Shown here piece by piece: positions 24,745 to 35,473 of a DNA stretch of 64,000 nucleotides; position 1 is the first letter of the stretch; each line of letters begins with the position of its first letter. The notes beneath the pieces were generated by a model. It was not told the origin of the DNA, searched no databases, and saw only the letters and a list, made by a program, of their open reading frames with translations. The stretch is taken from contig JAALGY010000039.1 in NCBI GenBank assembly GCA_032358165.1, positions 1 through 64,000 on the forward strand, written 5' to 3'. A program made the translations under genes and the position numbers. The stretch is from Diplosphaera chodatii (taxonomy: Eukaryota; Chlorophyta; Trebouxiophyceae; Prasiolales; Stichococcaceae).

Positions 24745-27133
24745 TCAACTGCACAGGCGCCAGGGCTGGTCGGCGGGATCAGGGTCGCAGCGGTGGATGC
24801 TGCGCAGCCAGACTGGCGGCTGCCGGCGGACAGCGTCAGCAGGGGTGGCAGTCAGCCTGGGCACATCCAGCGGCGTCGCTGTGGAGGTGTAATCCTGCTG
24901 GAATGCCGTGAAGTACTTACCTCCTCCCATGCTGGCTGCTGCGCACGGCATGGCGTGCACGCTGCCTCCAGCAGACGACACCCTGCCGACCGCAGCGTAT
25001 AGACTCGGTGCCTAGCGGCGGCGTCGCTTCTTGTGCCTGTACAAGCCTGTCACGTGATGTAATGTACTGGTGTGCTTGCAGGGTGCAGCGGCATTTGCTG
25101 TGCGCCTTGCATGCAGCCAGACCGGGGAAGGCACGCCCCAGCTTTGTACTAGCCCTGCTCTTCAGCTTCTGCCAGCAGCGGTGGCGCAGCAATCAGCGGC
25201 AGCAGTGATGGTGGCGATGCTGATACATCTAGCAGGCGGCCTTCACTTGATTGTCAGATAACAGTCACAGGAGCCTTTGGTGTAACCCTGTCATGACCGC
25301 CAAAGCATGTTGTGGCACAAAGATCGGCAGTCTACTGGTAGCTGTGCCTGCGATAAGCTGGGGTGTTGCTTTGGTAGCATGCATCCATTTCCGCAACGGC
25401 GATGTGAAGACCAGCTGTCAGCAGGGTGTCATAGCCCCTTCAGGGTGTCCACGTTCCATCCAGTTCAGCACACACACTGATCACAGGTGCAGATGCCCAT
25501 CACGCAAGGTCTGTTGCTTGTGCTTAGTGTGCATCCTCAGCTGTTCCCGAAGCATCCGCTGGAGTCAGCCGCTGTCGCTGGCAGGTCATCCGGATTGACA
25601 TTATTCTAGACCGCCGCCCCAAAGCCGTCGCTGCTGGGATGGCCCCCTTGCAGACCTTGCACCGCACCGCCGCCGTGCCGTGATTCTGCCAGCCGGTGGT
25701 GCCAGCCTATGCGCCTGCTCCTGCAGAGTCAGCAGAAGGAGACATCATACACAGCGTCGCTGCGTGGGGGCTGCAGACTATGGACATGCTATGATCCAAG
25801 CAAAACAGGCCACATCTGGGGGCACACTGCTGCGCAGACCCGGGCGCTGCATCCTTGACACCTTGCTGGACAGGATGGGCGGCAGTATCTCACTTGTAGA
25901 CGATGGCGGGGGCGCCCTTGCCGCAGCCTGTGCCTGCGCCCGAGGCGCGGCTGGTGTCCAGCAGGACGTAGCTCCTGCAGGCGACCGGCATGTGCTCAGC
26001 ACATCGGCTCATTGATGCATTTCACATGAGATTTCTGTCATGCGTATCCACCGTATTACCAAACGTATCCAATCTTGTAAGGCAGCAATGCGCAGGGGCC
26101 CGAACGGACCGTTATGTAGCGTGCAGCAGAGGCCCACGACCATCTACATTTGAGAAACACATTCATCTGGCGGACGCTGGCCTCTCGTCATCACCTTCTG
26201 CCGCTGGGCGTGACAGCACCTCTGCGCCGCTGATCATGCTGTCCTGCAGCATTTGAAGCGAGGCCATCGCCGTTGTAGCCGCACGGTGCACCGGTCCGTT
26301 TGCCCCCGCTCACCGCCGCCCCTCCGTCGCAGCCGCCTCTGCGACCTGCTGGTAGGAGAGCGCCCGCAGCAGCCCCAGGTGCTGCAGGTCCACATGGTGG
26401 CCTGCAGTTCAATGGCAGCGTCTGTTGCGAGGGCGTCATCCTGACGCTAGCTCTTATGACAAACAGATACATGAGCAGCATGGCCACCCTGGCTGCAAGC
26501 TCAACGGTACAAACAAAGCCTACCTTGGCGGCGTACAGAATGCCAGCGTGCGCTGAGTACTACCATCGGCGCCTGCAAAGCAGAACAGGGAGTCAGCACC
26601 AGGGGCTGTCATACTTGGCAGAAGTATGGTGCCACATGGCGTCAGTAGAGCGGCTGTGCTCGAACACCAGTTGCAGGTGCAGACGAGTGGAAGGCAACCC
26701 GGATTGTGCTGCTTACCTTCATGTCCACTCTGGGCGGTGCTGGGTGGCGGTGAAGGATGCCGCGGTGGCGCCATTGAGCACCTTCCCGCATCCAGTCGTT
26801 CAGCTGAGCGCCATTGTGCAACAGTTCTGCAGAAGCAGAAGCAGCAGTGTGATGCTGTAGGCCAAGCACACGCACGATGCTCTGCAGATGCTTGGCACAT
26901 ACATCCATGATGTAGTGCATCCAGACCGTGCTGTACATGACTGTGGGTCACAGGTAGCTGAGCAGCGCCGCCCTGTGTGCGTGCCTGACAATACCCTGCA
27001 AGTGCAGGGCGCCTTGGAACGGCTGCGGATGACGGGCGGGCTGGATGACCTCGCCGTCGACCTGAAGATGCGATGTTGTGCTGCCCTGCGCCAGTGATCT
27101 GCAGTCACGAGGGTAGACAGTCGACAACTGCAC
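24745..27133 (-). other. Exon-like segments of an unrecognised minus-strand gene
   Basis: Segments with gene-like composition and plausible junctions, in transcription order: 26948-27133 (HLQVDGEVIQPARHPQPFQG), 26780-26938 (MHYIMDVCAKHLQSIVRVLG), about 26600-26690 (LVFEHSRSTDAMWHHTSAKY), about 26530-26570 (YSAHAGILYAAK, then donor GTAGGC), about 26310-26405 (VDLQHLGLLRALSYQQVAEA), about 26168-26285 (MASLQMLQDSMISGAEVLSR), about 25893-25980 (RSYVLLDTSRASGAGTGCGK, then donor GTGAGA) and 24745-24981 (AASMGGGKYFTAFQQDYTST). I do not recognise the product and cannot show the segments form one transcript. The first two are in the same frame but separated by a TGA (26948-26950). It could be one gene, two genes or a decaying one. 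Confidence 0.3.
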
Positions 27134-28240
27134 TACATATTTTGCAGTATGACTGTACTGACTATACTGTGCAAGCTGTCAGGGACCTTGTCTGGCTTGG
27201 CTGGCAGACGTGGTGTCTGGGTTGCTGGATAGAGCAATGACGCAAAGCAAAACGTGCAGCAGGAAGGTATAGGCATGTATATCCCAGGGCAAGCTGCGCA
27301 CCCGCTGAACTGTTTCGAGGTTGAGGGCGGTGCCAACGCTGGGCCGGGGAGTGGGCGCCCCGCCACACACGCAGCGCCCTGCACCCCAGAGAGCGTGGTG
27401 TTGCACGAGTCCGAGCCGGCGCCGGTGGCACAGGCACAGCAGGCCCCTGGTGATGGCGGGACTTGTGATGGCTGCTGTCAATGATATGCTGGCACAGCGG
27501 CCGGAACTGCGTGGAGGTCTCGCATCAGGAACTGATCCAGCAGCTGTACAGGGGTGTGGCATGCAGCCCTCACCAGCGTATGGGCTTGCCAGATGGCTGC
27601 TACAGGTAGCCGTACGCAGCGTAGTTGATGCTTTTTGCTTCGTAGACCGCCAGCAATTGCCACGCCGGCGGCGAACGGGTTGCCGGCCGCAGACCTGGCT
27701 TCGCACACAGGCCAGCGCAGGGTGCAATGTGACGCCTACGGCTCCACATCGCCTGCAAGAACGAGTGGGATATGATGAAACACAGCTAATGCATGACCAG
27801 GTGGCACATCGCGCTGAATCAGGGTGGCGCAACGCTTTGAAGCTCGAAGGTGTGAGCACTGCAACGAACACCTGGCAGCGATGCATACTACAGTGGTCCC
27901 GTTTCTGACCTGCAGCTTCTGCTGGTCGTCATGCGGCTGCGTCTGCAGGCTGGCTTAAAGCAGCGGGCGCCACGCTTTGCAGTCGCCTATGCCGCCGGCG
28001 TTGCCGCTACCATTGCTGCAGTTAATGACGGGCTGCGCTGCAGCAGAAAGCAGCACTGCCTGTGCTTCTGCAGCGCCACGCGCAGTCCTGGCCTGACTGA
28101 TAGACAACCCATCTGCTTGCTGCTGCTGCCCAGCGGCACTAGCGCCGCTTCTGCTGCTCGCCGCACGCCGAGCCGTTGCTGCTTCTGCCCCATGGTTAGC
28201 GAGCGCCGCTGCTGAAGCCAGCGGGCTCCAGCTGCCGGGG
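27134..28240. other. Unresolved stretch with weak open frames on both strands
   Basis: A plus-strand frame at 27254-27480 (YIPGQAAHPLNCFEVEGG, then a Pro/Ala/Glu-rich stretch) has the composition of a disordered exon, but the minus strand is also open across it. No domain, tRNA or repeat seen. From 27930 to 28230 the sequence is GCA/GCC-rich without a preferred frame. Confidence 0.3.
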
Positions 28241-29575
28241 CTACAGGGTGTCGTTGTAGTACCCAGCGGCGGCATGGTCTCTCACGACGATCTGCACCCC
28301 ATTGCACATGCAGGGCCTGATGTACAGTGCCGAACCAAACCCTGCAGGTCTGCCCTCATTGCTGTATGCCAAGAAGCTGACGGCGTCACCAATAGCTTGA
28401 TTCAGTGAGCTGCCAGCATGGCCTGTCTGCTCGCACATCACCTGCAGCCGGTGGCTCCTGCTCAGTGCTGCTGGCGAACGGTGCCAGCCTTGGCGGTGCC
28501 TGCATTGTCACGAAGGCAGTATGTGCAGCTGGAGGCAGTTCTGTCAGCAGCAGTGTCAAGGCGTCTGGCCTGAAGCCGAAAGCATGCAGCATCGGTGCAG
28601 CGGGCAGGCAGTGCCGCCTCACCAAGTACGCCGTTCTCAGCTGACAGTGCCAGCAGCGGACGAAAATTATTGGCAGCACGAAGTGCTGCATGTGCAGTGC
28701 TCGACTGTTGAGCCCGCAGGTAGCTCGATGCAGGTGATCCAGCAGCAAGAAGCTGTGTGCTCGGTCTGCATGGAGGCAACTGCCGCTGTACAGCCCATGA
28801 TGACAAAGATTACAGTCTATCGTCCGCAAAGCCCATCGAAGAGCCTCAAGCACGGCATCTTACCGTTGGGTGCAGTCAGCTGAGCTGCTGCAGGCTGGTC
28901 TCCTGAGAGATGTCACCGCCCACTGTCGCCGCCGGTAGGTGCTGTGGCTTGCACGGCGCGGCGCGGGGCCTGACACACGCTGCAGCTGTGGTGATGCCAC
29001 ACTGCGCTGTCCTCTGCTGATGTCTTTATGTACATGCTGCTTTAGGCACTGCCCCAAAGCTGACACACAGCCAGAGATTGGGCGCTGGTCGAGAGACCGC
29101 TGAGCTCATCAGCTTTCGATGCCGCTGACGCCGAGATGTGTCACCACGGCACAGTTCATCAGCAGGCAGCAACGCTGACATCGACGCCGACGTGCCTGGA
29201 CTCACCACAGAACCGGATCAGCCTGCAATCAGCAGTCTGCGGCGCAGCACATTGGTCCAGTGGCACTGACCTGACGCTCGCGGACCAGTGCTCCGACAAC
29301 GGCATGTAGTCTACAGTGATCAGAGTTGACAGCAAAGGTGCGATTGGCCGGAACATGCAGGATGCAGCAAAACACTGCCAACATGTTGGCGCCAGCGCAG
29401 CATGACTGAGCTTTCGAGCTTGCGCTGCGAACAACGCATCATTTGGCACTTCTAGTAGCTTTGATTGCTTGAACACTACGTGTGAGATCACACTGGGCGC
29501 ATGCTGTGCGCACATGCCGCGTTCGAATGCAAGCAGCATGCTCTGATTGGCATTGCAGCGGTGGTCTGCACCCAC
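28241..29575 (-). other. Exon-like segments of a second unrecognised minus-strand gene
   Basis: 28241-28441 looks like a genuine last exon: the acceptor CTGCAG precedes VMCEQTGHAGSSLNQAIGDA, and the chain ends AAAGYYNDTL and a stop. Upstream candidates are 28450-28640 (PDALTLLLTELPPAAHTAFV) and 29170-29575 (SVISHVVFKQSKLLEVPNDA, TLITVDYMPLSEHWSAS, donor near 29205). The composition is protein-like, and the minus frames are better than the plus frames in these three pieces. No family recognised; linkage of the pieces is a guess. Confidence 0.3.
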
Positions 29576-29999
29576 TAGTCAGCTTACAAAGGCAGCATGA
29601 CGCAGCGAGTGGCGGCCGAGAACCGCAGCGGGGTCGTCTGGTCGTGCATGTGCGTCCATCTGCCGCGCTGTTGGGGCTGCGTTGGCGGGGCTATGCAAAT
29701 TTGTCCGTGCCGCAGCATGTGCAGGCTTTGATCAGAGTGTGCAACAGTGTTTGCTGCCACTGCAGGACCGTGACCTACACAAAGGAGACCTTGAAGCTGG
29801 ACTTCCCGCTTCGTGGCCATGATCTTGTGAGCGGCGCCCCGAATGTGCTGATATGCTGGCCTCTGTATCACAGCCAACGCACACCTGACGATGCGCTGCC
29901 GGCAGACCAGGCGTCACTGGTGCCCATGCCATCGTTGTTGACCTGCTGAGATGGTGGATGATGCGTGCCTGCACCTGATCTGCAGGGCAGGTTCTTCGA

Positions 30000-31270
30000 C
30001 CAGGGGACCTTGGAAGCGGCAGCCTCAGCCAGCAGCGCAAGGTGCCACAGCGTACCAAACGCGGCACAGCCTCTCCAGCAGGCCCGAAGCGATCGCGCAG
30101 CTGCATGCGCTGCTGCAGGCAATGGACTACGTCCAACCAGCGCATCCTGGTATTGCAACGTAGTAGCAGCAGCAGCAGCATTAGGGGTAGCAAGCTCTGC
30201 AACAGCCCGGCAATGGCCTGCAAACACGGATTCACCAGTTGACGCCTGCCGCTCCTGCATTTCAGCGGCAGCCCATGGCGACGTGCCGGCAGCACCCCGC
30301 CCAGCAGCGGGTGCCGTCGCAGCAACAGCAGCATCGACAGGCGCCTGCCTCGCGTCTGCTCGGGGTGCAAGCCGCCTCAACCAGCTGCCCCCAGCTTCAC
30401 AGGTGACTGGTTGTCTCTGCTGTGCTATCCTGCGAATTACCCATTCCACTCTACTGACTTGTCAGCCCATGTACTTTGCATGTGCTTCATTGTCAGCACA
30501 CCTTTTGCAGGATTGGCAGCAGGAGGAGGAGCAAACTCCCACGGCAGCGTGCCGCCCTGCTGTGCCCACGCCCGCCGTCTGATTGGTCTTCCGCAGCGCC
30601 TGTAGCATGCGCTGTGCTCAGCGCGTGCAGCCTGCGGACCGAGCGCAGATGCGAGTGTTGCCCTGCGGACAGGCACCTGGGTTCCTGTGCGGCATCACTT
30701 GACACATAGCCAATGACGGGCACATCTGCAATCTCAAAACGAATCACTGTGCCGTCATTTACCCAGCCTCTATTGGGCGTATGCTCTGCAGGCTGCTGCA
30801 GGCGGCGGCGCCGGCCTTGATCCCAAAGCGGGGCCAGCCAATGCGCCCCCAGCTTGGCGGCTGTTCGGGTCCAGCTGGCGGCGTTGCAGAAGAAGGGCAG
30901 ACCAAGGTATAGTCTGTATGTATTCTTTTTCTGTGATCTGCCGGCGCCTGGCAACCAGCCGATCAGTGGGCATGTGATCAATCCTTTCCGACACATGTGC
31001 CGAGCTGGCCGTGGTTGGCGGTCCTCGCTACGCTGGTGAGACAACATGCCTAGCAGATGCAACATGCAACGTACTGCTTGTGCTGCTGCAGAGTTGGGGC
31101 AGTGGCCGTTGTGCGAAACAAAGGTCCAGCACCTGGCAGCTCTGGCAGCAGCGCCAGCAGCAGCAGCAGCAGCAGCAGCACAACAAGCGCCACCGTAGTG
31201 CAGTAAGCACCTCTTCGACAGTGACTGCCGCCTCAGCAGCAATTGTGCCACAGCTGATCTAGCAGCGCAG
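30000..31270 (+). pseudogene. Q/A-rich gene family, copy 2 (decayed)
   Basis: Remnants in the family order. 30165-30400 is Ala/Gln-rich and has stops in the Gln frame. 30510-30650 has DWQQEEEQ, then in another frame RQRAALLCPR, against QQEGEQFWQHAALLSPH in copy 4. 30780-30905 has a shortened VGVLSRLLQ-like block, then VQLAALQKKG in a shifted frame. 31090-31200 has a tail with eight CAG triplets in a row. Frame changes inside blocks conserved in copies 4 and 5 point to loss of function. A 313-codon antisense frame (30493-31434) overlaps it and is treated as a GC artefact. Confidence 0.4.
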
Positions 31271-31984
31271 CCAGCAGCAGTGGCCGGGCGCTTGGCCACT
31301 CGCAGGGCCCGCAACCCAGCTGGGAGCCGACTCCTGCAAATGCTGTGCACAGCAGGGGCGCAGCGGGGTCCGCATCTGGCGCCTGCCCTGCTGCATTTTT
31401 GCAGCGGCTGTGGTGCCTGTAGCCCCTGCCCCAAGGTTGGTGCGTGCCTGACATGTTCAACAGTCGCATGCAGAGTTGGCGCAAAGGCCTACCTTCAAGG
31501 TGACAGCTCGCATCGGGCATACTGCGCGTCACATTCAAGGCCACGGCTGGAACCTACGTGCCGCTGCCCTGCTGCGCAGGTTCCCTGTCGGACTCAGCAG
31601 CGGTGCGGGCGCTGTGTGATCGTGGCGGTGGCGGCGGCGGTGTCGGGACCGAGGACGCCGGTCACCCCTGGCAGCACGCGGCGCGGACTGCTGACGGAGC
31701 CAGGCTCGTGGCGTGCCATTGCCCAGCGTCAGGTGTGCAGTGCAGGCACCCAGGCTGCACAGCAATAGTTGTGCAGTCGATCAACTTCAGCAGGTCTTGC
31801 CATTCACTCTGCTCAGCACGGAGTCTGCGGCCGAACTGTCTCATACCCAACGAACATGTTGTACATGGATGTGCACATGGACTCAACGTCTGTGTGCAGC
31901 TCTTTTGCAAATGACACTTGCAGGCGCACCTGCTCAGCATCATGCAGTGCTGTGCCATCAGCAACCCATCCCTCTCTTTTCCAG

Positions 31985-32600
31985 GCACTGCATGTGGGCG
32001 TACTCAGCAGGCTGCTGCAGGCGGTGGCGTCGGTGCTCAGCCTGGAGCGGGGCCAGCTGATGCCGCCGCAGCTGGCGTTCATGTAGGTCCAGATCGCGGC
32101 GCTGCAGAAGGCGCAGGCCAAGCCGTCACTGGTCGCCCCTATGCTACGCCCATAGCTGGTGAATGGCTGAGAATGTGGGGGCTATTTTGGATGGTGTTTG
32201 AAACGACAAGTGATTGCACTGGGCTTGCCTTGGCCACGGCTGGCTACTTTCACTGTTGATGCAACTAGACATGCAGCAGCTTGCAGTTGCAACATAGTGC
32301 GAGTGGTGCTGCAGGCAAAGAGGAGTGCTTGTCGCCGGGAAGAGGCACAGCAGCACTTTCAGCTTTCCGCTGCCAGAGCGGCAACAACAGCAGCAGCAGC
32401 AGCTGCCTTCACAGCGTCAGCGAGCACTCGGGCCACAGCAGTCGCCGCAGCCTAGCCACGACAGGGGCGCCAGCGGCGGGCGCCGGCGCAGCAGCAGTGG
32501 CAGGGCGCTGGGCAGATGCTGGCGCAGCCGGCTGCAAGCGCTTGCCTCCCGCGGCTGCCGTGGTGCCCGCTGCTACTGCCCTCGAGGCACTGAGGTATGC
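31985..32600 (+). pseudogene. Q/A-rich gene family, copy 3 (decayed)
   Basis: The block from 32000 reads VGVLSRLLQAVASVLSLERG then MPPQLAFM and is interrupted by TAG (32083-32085) exactly where other copies read VQ (PVQVQLAALQKAQAKL). Another stop (TAG) lies before the LV that ends the exon. A CAG/GCA-rich segment follows at 32330-32460, as in the other copies. The position-specific stop makes it a pseudogene, although the rest of the block is well kept. Confidence 0.5.
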
Positions 32601-32867
32601 CATGCTTGACAGACTGTTATCTGCGACGGCTCAAGATCTGCAGCTAACGTCTCGCTTTTGGGCGTTGGGAATGTGTCGTGGCAATCAATGAGTGGTAACA
32701 CATGCCCATCTCAGGTGCAGGTGACAGCTTGGGCTGTGCTGGGCAGCGGCTGAGGCGGGATCAGCCGCTTAGCAGCTGGCGGAAGCGCTGGTCATTCCAG
32801 AACAGGTGTGTACTGAGAATTGTAATGCCTGCTACCGTGGGTACGCAGTGCCTGTCGACTTGGAGTT

Positions 32868-33281
32868 TTGCGTTTGGCAGTTTGTGCGCACGTCACTGCT
32901 CGAAAACCTGACAGGTCATCGATGCTTGACCCCCCGCAGGCGGGGTTTGCTGTGCCGCCGCCGCCGCCGCCAGGAGCTTGCCTGGCGTCATGTAGGTGCT
33001 TCATGAGGCGCAGCCGCTGCCGCTGCCGTCTTATGCTGCACCCAGGGTGCTGCCTGGGAAACCCGGGATGCAGTGGTGTGCTGGTGCACAACGTGTCGCT
33101 GGCAGCAGAGATGGCGGCGGCAGCTGTTGCTCTTAATGCTGCCGGCATCGAGGTGGCGATGCCGCCAGACAAGCTGGCTGTGCAACTGCTTGCCCAAGGG
33201 AAACCACGTGGATCAGCCCTGCTTGGGCCATGGGCATTGTTGGCCTATTTCATAAACTCTCCAAAGCAGCGCTGCAGCTGA
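32868..33281 (+). other. Possible exon: 137-codon open frame, Ala-rich C-terminus
   Basis: Ends with HNVSLAAEMAAAAVALNAAG, then VAMPPDKLAVQLLAQGKPRG and a hydrophobic finish. The composition is plausible for a helical protein, but there is no family, no obvious start and the N-terminal part is Arg/Cys-rich in the manner of shadow frames. Could be a remnant of a neighbouring decayed gene. Confidence 0.22.
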
Positions 33282-33411
33282 CGTGGTGCTTTGCAGCTTA
33301 TTGAGCGCTAGTCAGCTGCCGTGACAGTCTGCAGTGGTGGTTGCTGTTCGGCCAAGCATGTGACACGTATTTGATGCATTTGCAAGCCCATCTCTACCTG
33401 TCATGGCACCA

Positions 33412-33834
33412 TCAGGTGCGGTGGTGTTGGATGCGCAGCCCTCTGGCATGACGTCCACCCATTGCCATGGCATTGCACCGTCCATCAAATAGCACGTGCC
33501 AGGCCTGGACTGCTACCAGCTGTACAACGGGGTACATGTGCAATCGATCTTCCAATACGTCAACACGATTGTGCATCTCATCCTGGATGAGCTCTTTGAG
33601 ATCCACCGCCGATGGGCAACCTGGCGATGGGTCTGTCGACATGCATGGTCTATCCTGCTGAGATGTTCGGATGGTTTCCTTTGCACATATGCAACATGCA
33701 CGGACATGAACACTAGCATTGCTGCCCAAATCAGTAGGTCTGTGGGCAGATCGCTGCAGGCTTTGGCCATTTGCCAATGGTGCACAGAGTTGCAAGACAT
33801 GTTTGTTGCACATACACCTTGAGGCAGAGAGCAA
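33412..33834 (-). other. Open frame of 140 codons, coding strand uncertain
   Basis: The minus frame contains AVDLKELIQDEMHNRVDVLE, which looks like real protein. The plus strand over the same bases (33496-33822) reads QLYNGVHVQSIFQYVNTIVH and also looks plausible. I cannot decide between them and recognise neither. It lies just left of the retroelement. Confidence 0.22.
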
Positions 33835-34179
33835 ATGAGACCCTCTCTTCTTGCAGTAGCCTGAGACGGTTTGTTGAACACGAGCTGCGGCTGGCCTGCT
33901 GCCGCACCGCAGCTGCGCATACTGTCAGACTGTCAGACCATGTGCGCAAATTGACGCACGCACGGTCATTTATCATGCAGCGCCCACATTACTGCATACA
34001 GCGGACTGACACTGTATGTGCGAGCGTGCTGGATGCTTGATGTCCATCATGCTATGCTGAGTTGCAGCCCCGCTGTGCAAGTGCAGGCTGCTGTTGGCGC
34101 GCTGTGAGTGCTCTGCAGCTTCTCAAGTGCAGGCTTGGGCATGTTGGCTGCATGGAGGTGGGTCCCAGCACCCAGTTGT
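33835..34179. other. Spacer left of the retroelement with a GTCAGAC dyad
   Basis: Holds ACTGTCAGACTGTCAGAC (33921-33938) flanked by GCGCA and TGCGC arms, related to the motif upstream of the U-box genes. No gene seen. Confidence 0.35.
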
Positions 34180-34383
34180 TGTAACAGCACACAAGGCCAG
34201 AGGACTTAGCTTCCACTAATGGGTGTCTAGATAGCTGGTAGTAATGCTGATTGGACCTCTTGACTAACAGTCAGATGAGATGGGACCAGATCCGACTACA
34301 TGAAGGATTGTTTGCTGAATATGCAAGTCACTTCTACATTTACTGTAACCATGAGCGAATCGTATTACACTCGTCCTATCACA
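34180..34383 (+). repeat. 5-prime LTR of the Ty3/gypsy element
   Basis: Starts TGTAACAGCACA and ends CTATCACA. It differs from the 3-prime LTR at four of 204 positions. The sequence directly after it (from TGG at 34385) sits where the tRNA primer-binding site should be, but it does not match the common initiator-Met site TGGTATCAGAGC, so the primer is unknown. Confidence 0.95.
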
Positions 34384-34425
34384 CTGGCCCTCCCATTGGA
34401 ATGAACATGTTGGAGCGTTGATGCT

Positions 34426-35229
34426 ATGAACCAGAACGGGCCGCCGAGGCAACCAGCGAACGAGGTCGCCCAGAATGCGCTGTGGCAGCTCGCCCACGTC
34501 GCGCTTGAGCGCAACTCCGGTGACCTTCTCCAAGATGAAGAAAAAGCTGAGCTTGGCCGCTGGTTCCAGTTTCTGTGACGCACTGCGCGTCGCGCAGCAT
34601 CCCGTTGTGGCTACTCTGTCGCAATGTCGAGGCATCCTGAACGGCTACATTTCGGACTCGGTCCTTTATGTCGCCGCTCCTGGCCTCGACATTGCTACAG
34701 AGAGCCACAACGGATGCGCGCAACGAGTACAAGATGCGCCTGGTAGGCATTGCAATTGCGCTGTAGTGACCGCCTGGGCTTGTGCATTGTCCAGAAGCTG
34801 CCAGTCTGTTTTGCGCGGTGGTCGCATCGCGGTTTGCGGCCTTAAATAAAGTAGATAAGATTCCCGTGTTAACCGCAGAGCAACACCCCGCTGGATGCGG
34901 CGCTCAGCGCTCCGGCCGTAGCACCCCAAGCACAACAGTCGACGGGCACCGCAGCAACTCCGCGGTCGCTCAGGCCCAACAACGCCGGGGTCCGCCACAA
35001 GCCAAGCCACAGGACAGATCGCGTCGTTGCTCTCGAGCGGCGCATCGCAGAGGCGGACCAGGCCAACAACGCGCTGCGGCAGCAGCTTGCTGCGCAGCAC
35101 GCGCACGTGCAGCACGGCTTCCAGCAGCCCATGGAATGCCAGCCGGAGCCTCAGCAAATGATGCCGCCACCGCCCGCAAATCTGCAGCACGGCTGCAACA
35201 TGCACGGTTGCTTCTATCACCAGCACTGA
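34426..35229 (+). other. Coding-like leader region between 5-prime LTR and gag (possible accessory gene)
   Basis: Two protein-like pieces. 34426-34578 is a 50-codon frame starting MNQNGPPRQPANEVAQNALW and rich in Glu/Leu. 34873-35229 is 118 open codons with DRVVALERRIAEADQANNAL, a coiled-coil-like heptad pattern, then a His/Gln/Pro-rich end and a stop. A possible middle exon near 34655-34742 ends NEYKMRL at GTAGGC, a donor. An intron-containing accessory gene or captured host exons are both possible. Neither piece resembles gag. Confidence 0.35.
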
Positions 35230-35473
35230 ACAGTTGTTAGGTCTGGATACGAACCCTTGCTGTCGGGTGGGACAACAGCAGCGGATGTTCAGCATTGGTT
35301 GTCTGGTGTGTTAGGAACATGTGGGTAACACAGCAGACAAGTCGTGACCCTTGAATGCCCGTCTGAACACTCGGGGGCAATCCAGTGCACTTGCCAATTG
35401 CACATGGACACGTGGCACACAAAACTTGGGTAACCCACGCCCCACCCACCCGGTAGCAGCATAGTCTGACGAC

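Noticed and set aside
30493..31434. 313-codon minus-strand open frame
   Set aside because: Composition is Arg/Cys/Ala-rich as in antisense shadow frames. It overlaps the plus-strand remnants of family copy 2 and has no domain.
34385..34402. Initiator-Met tRNA primer-binding site after the 5-prime LTR
   Set aside because: It starts with TGG, but the following bases do not match TGGTATCAGAGC, so the primer tRNA is left unassigned.
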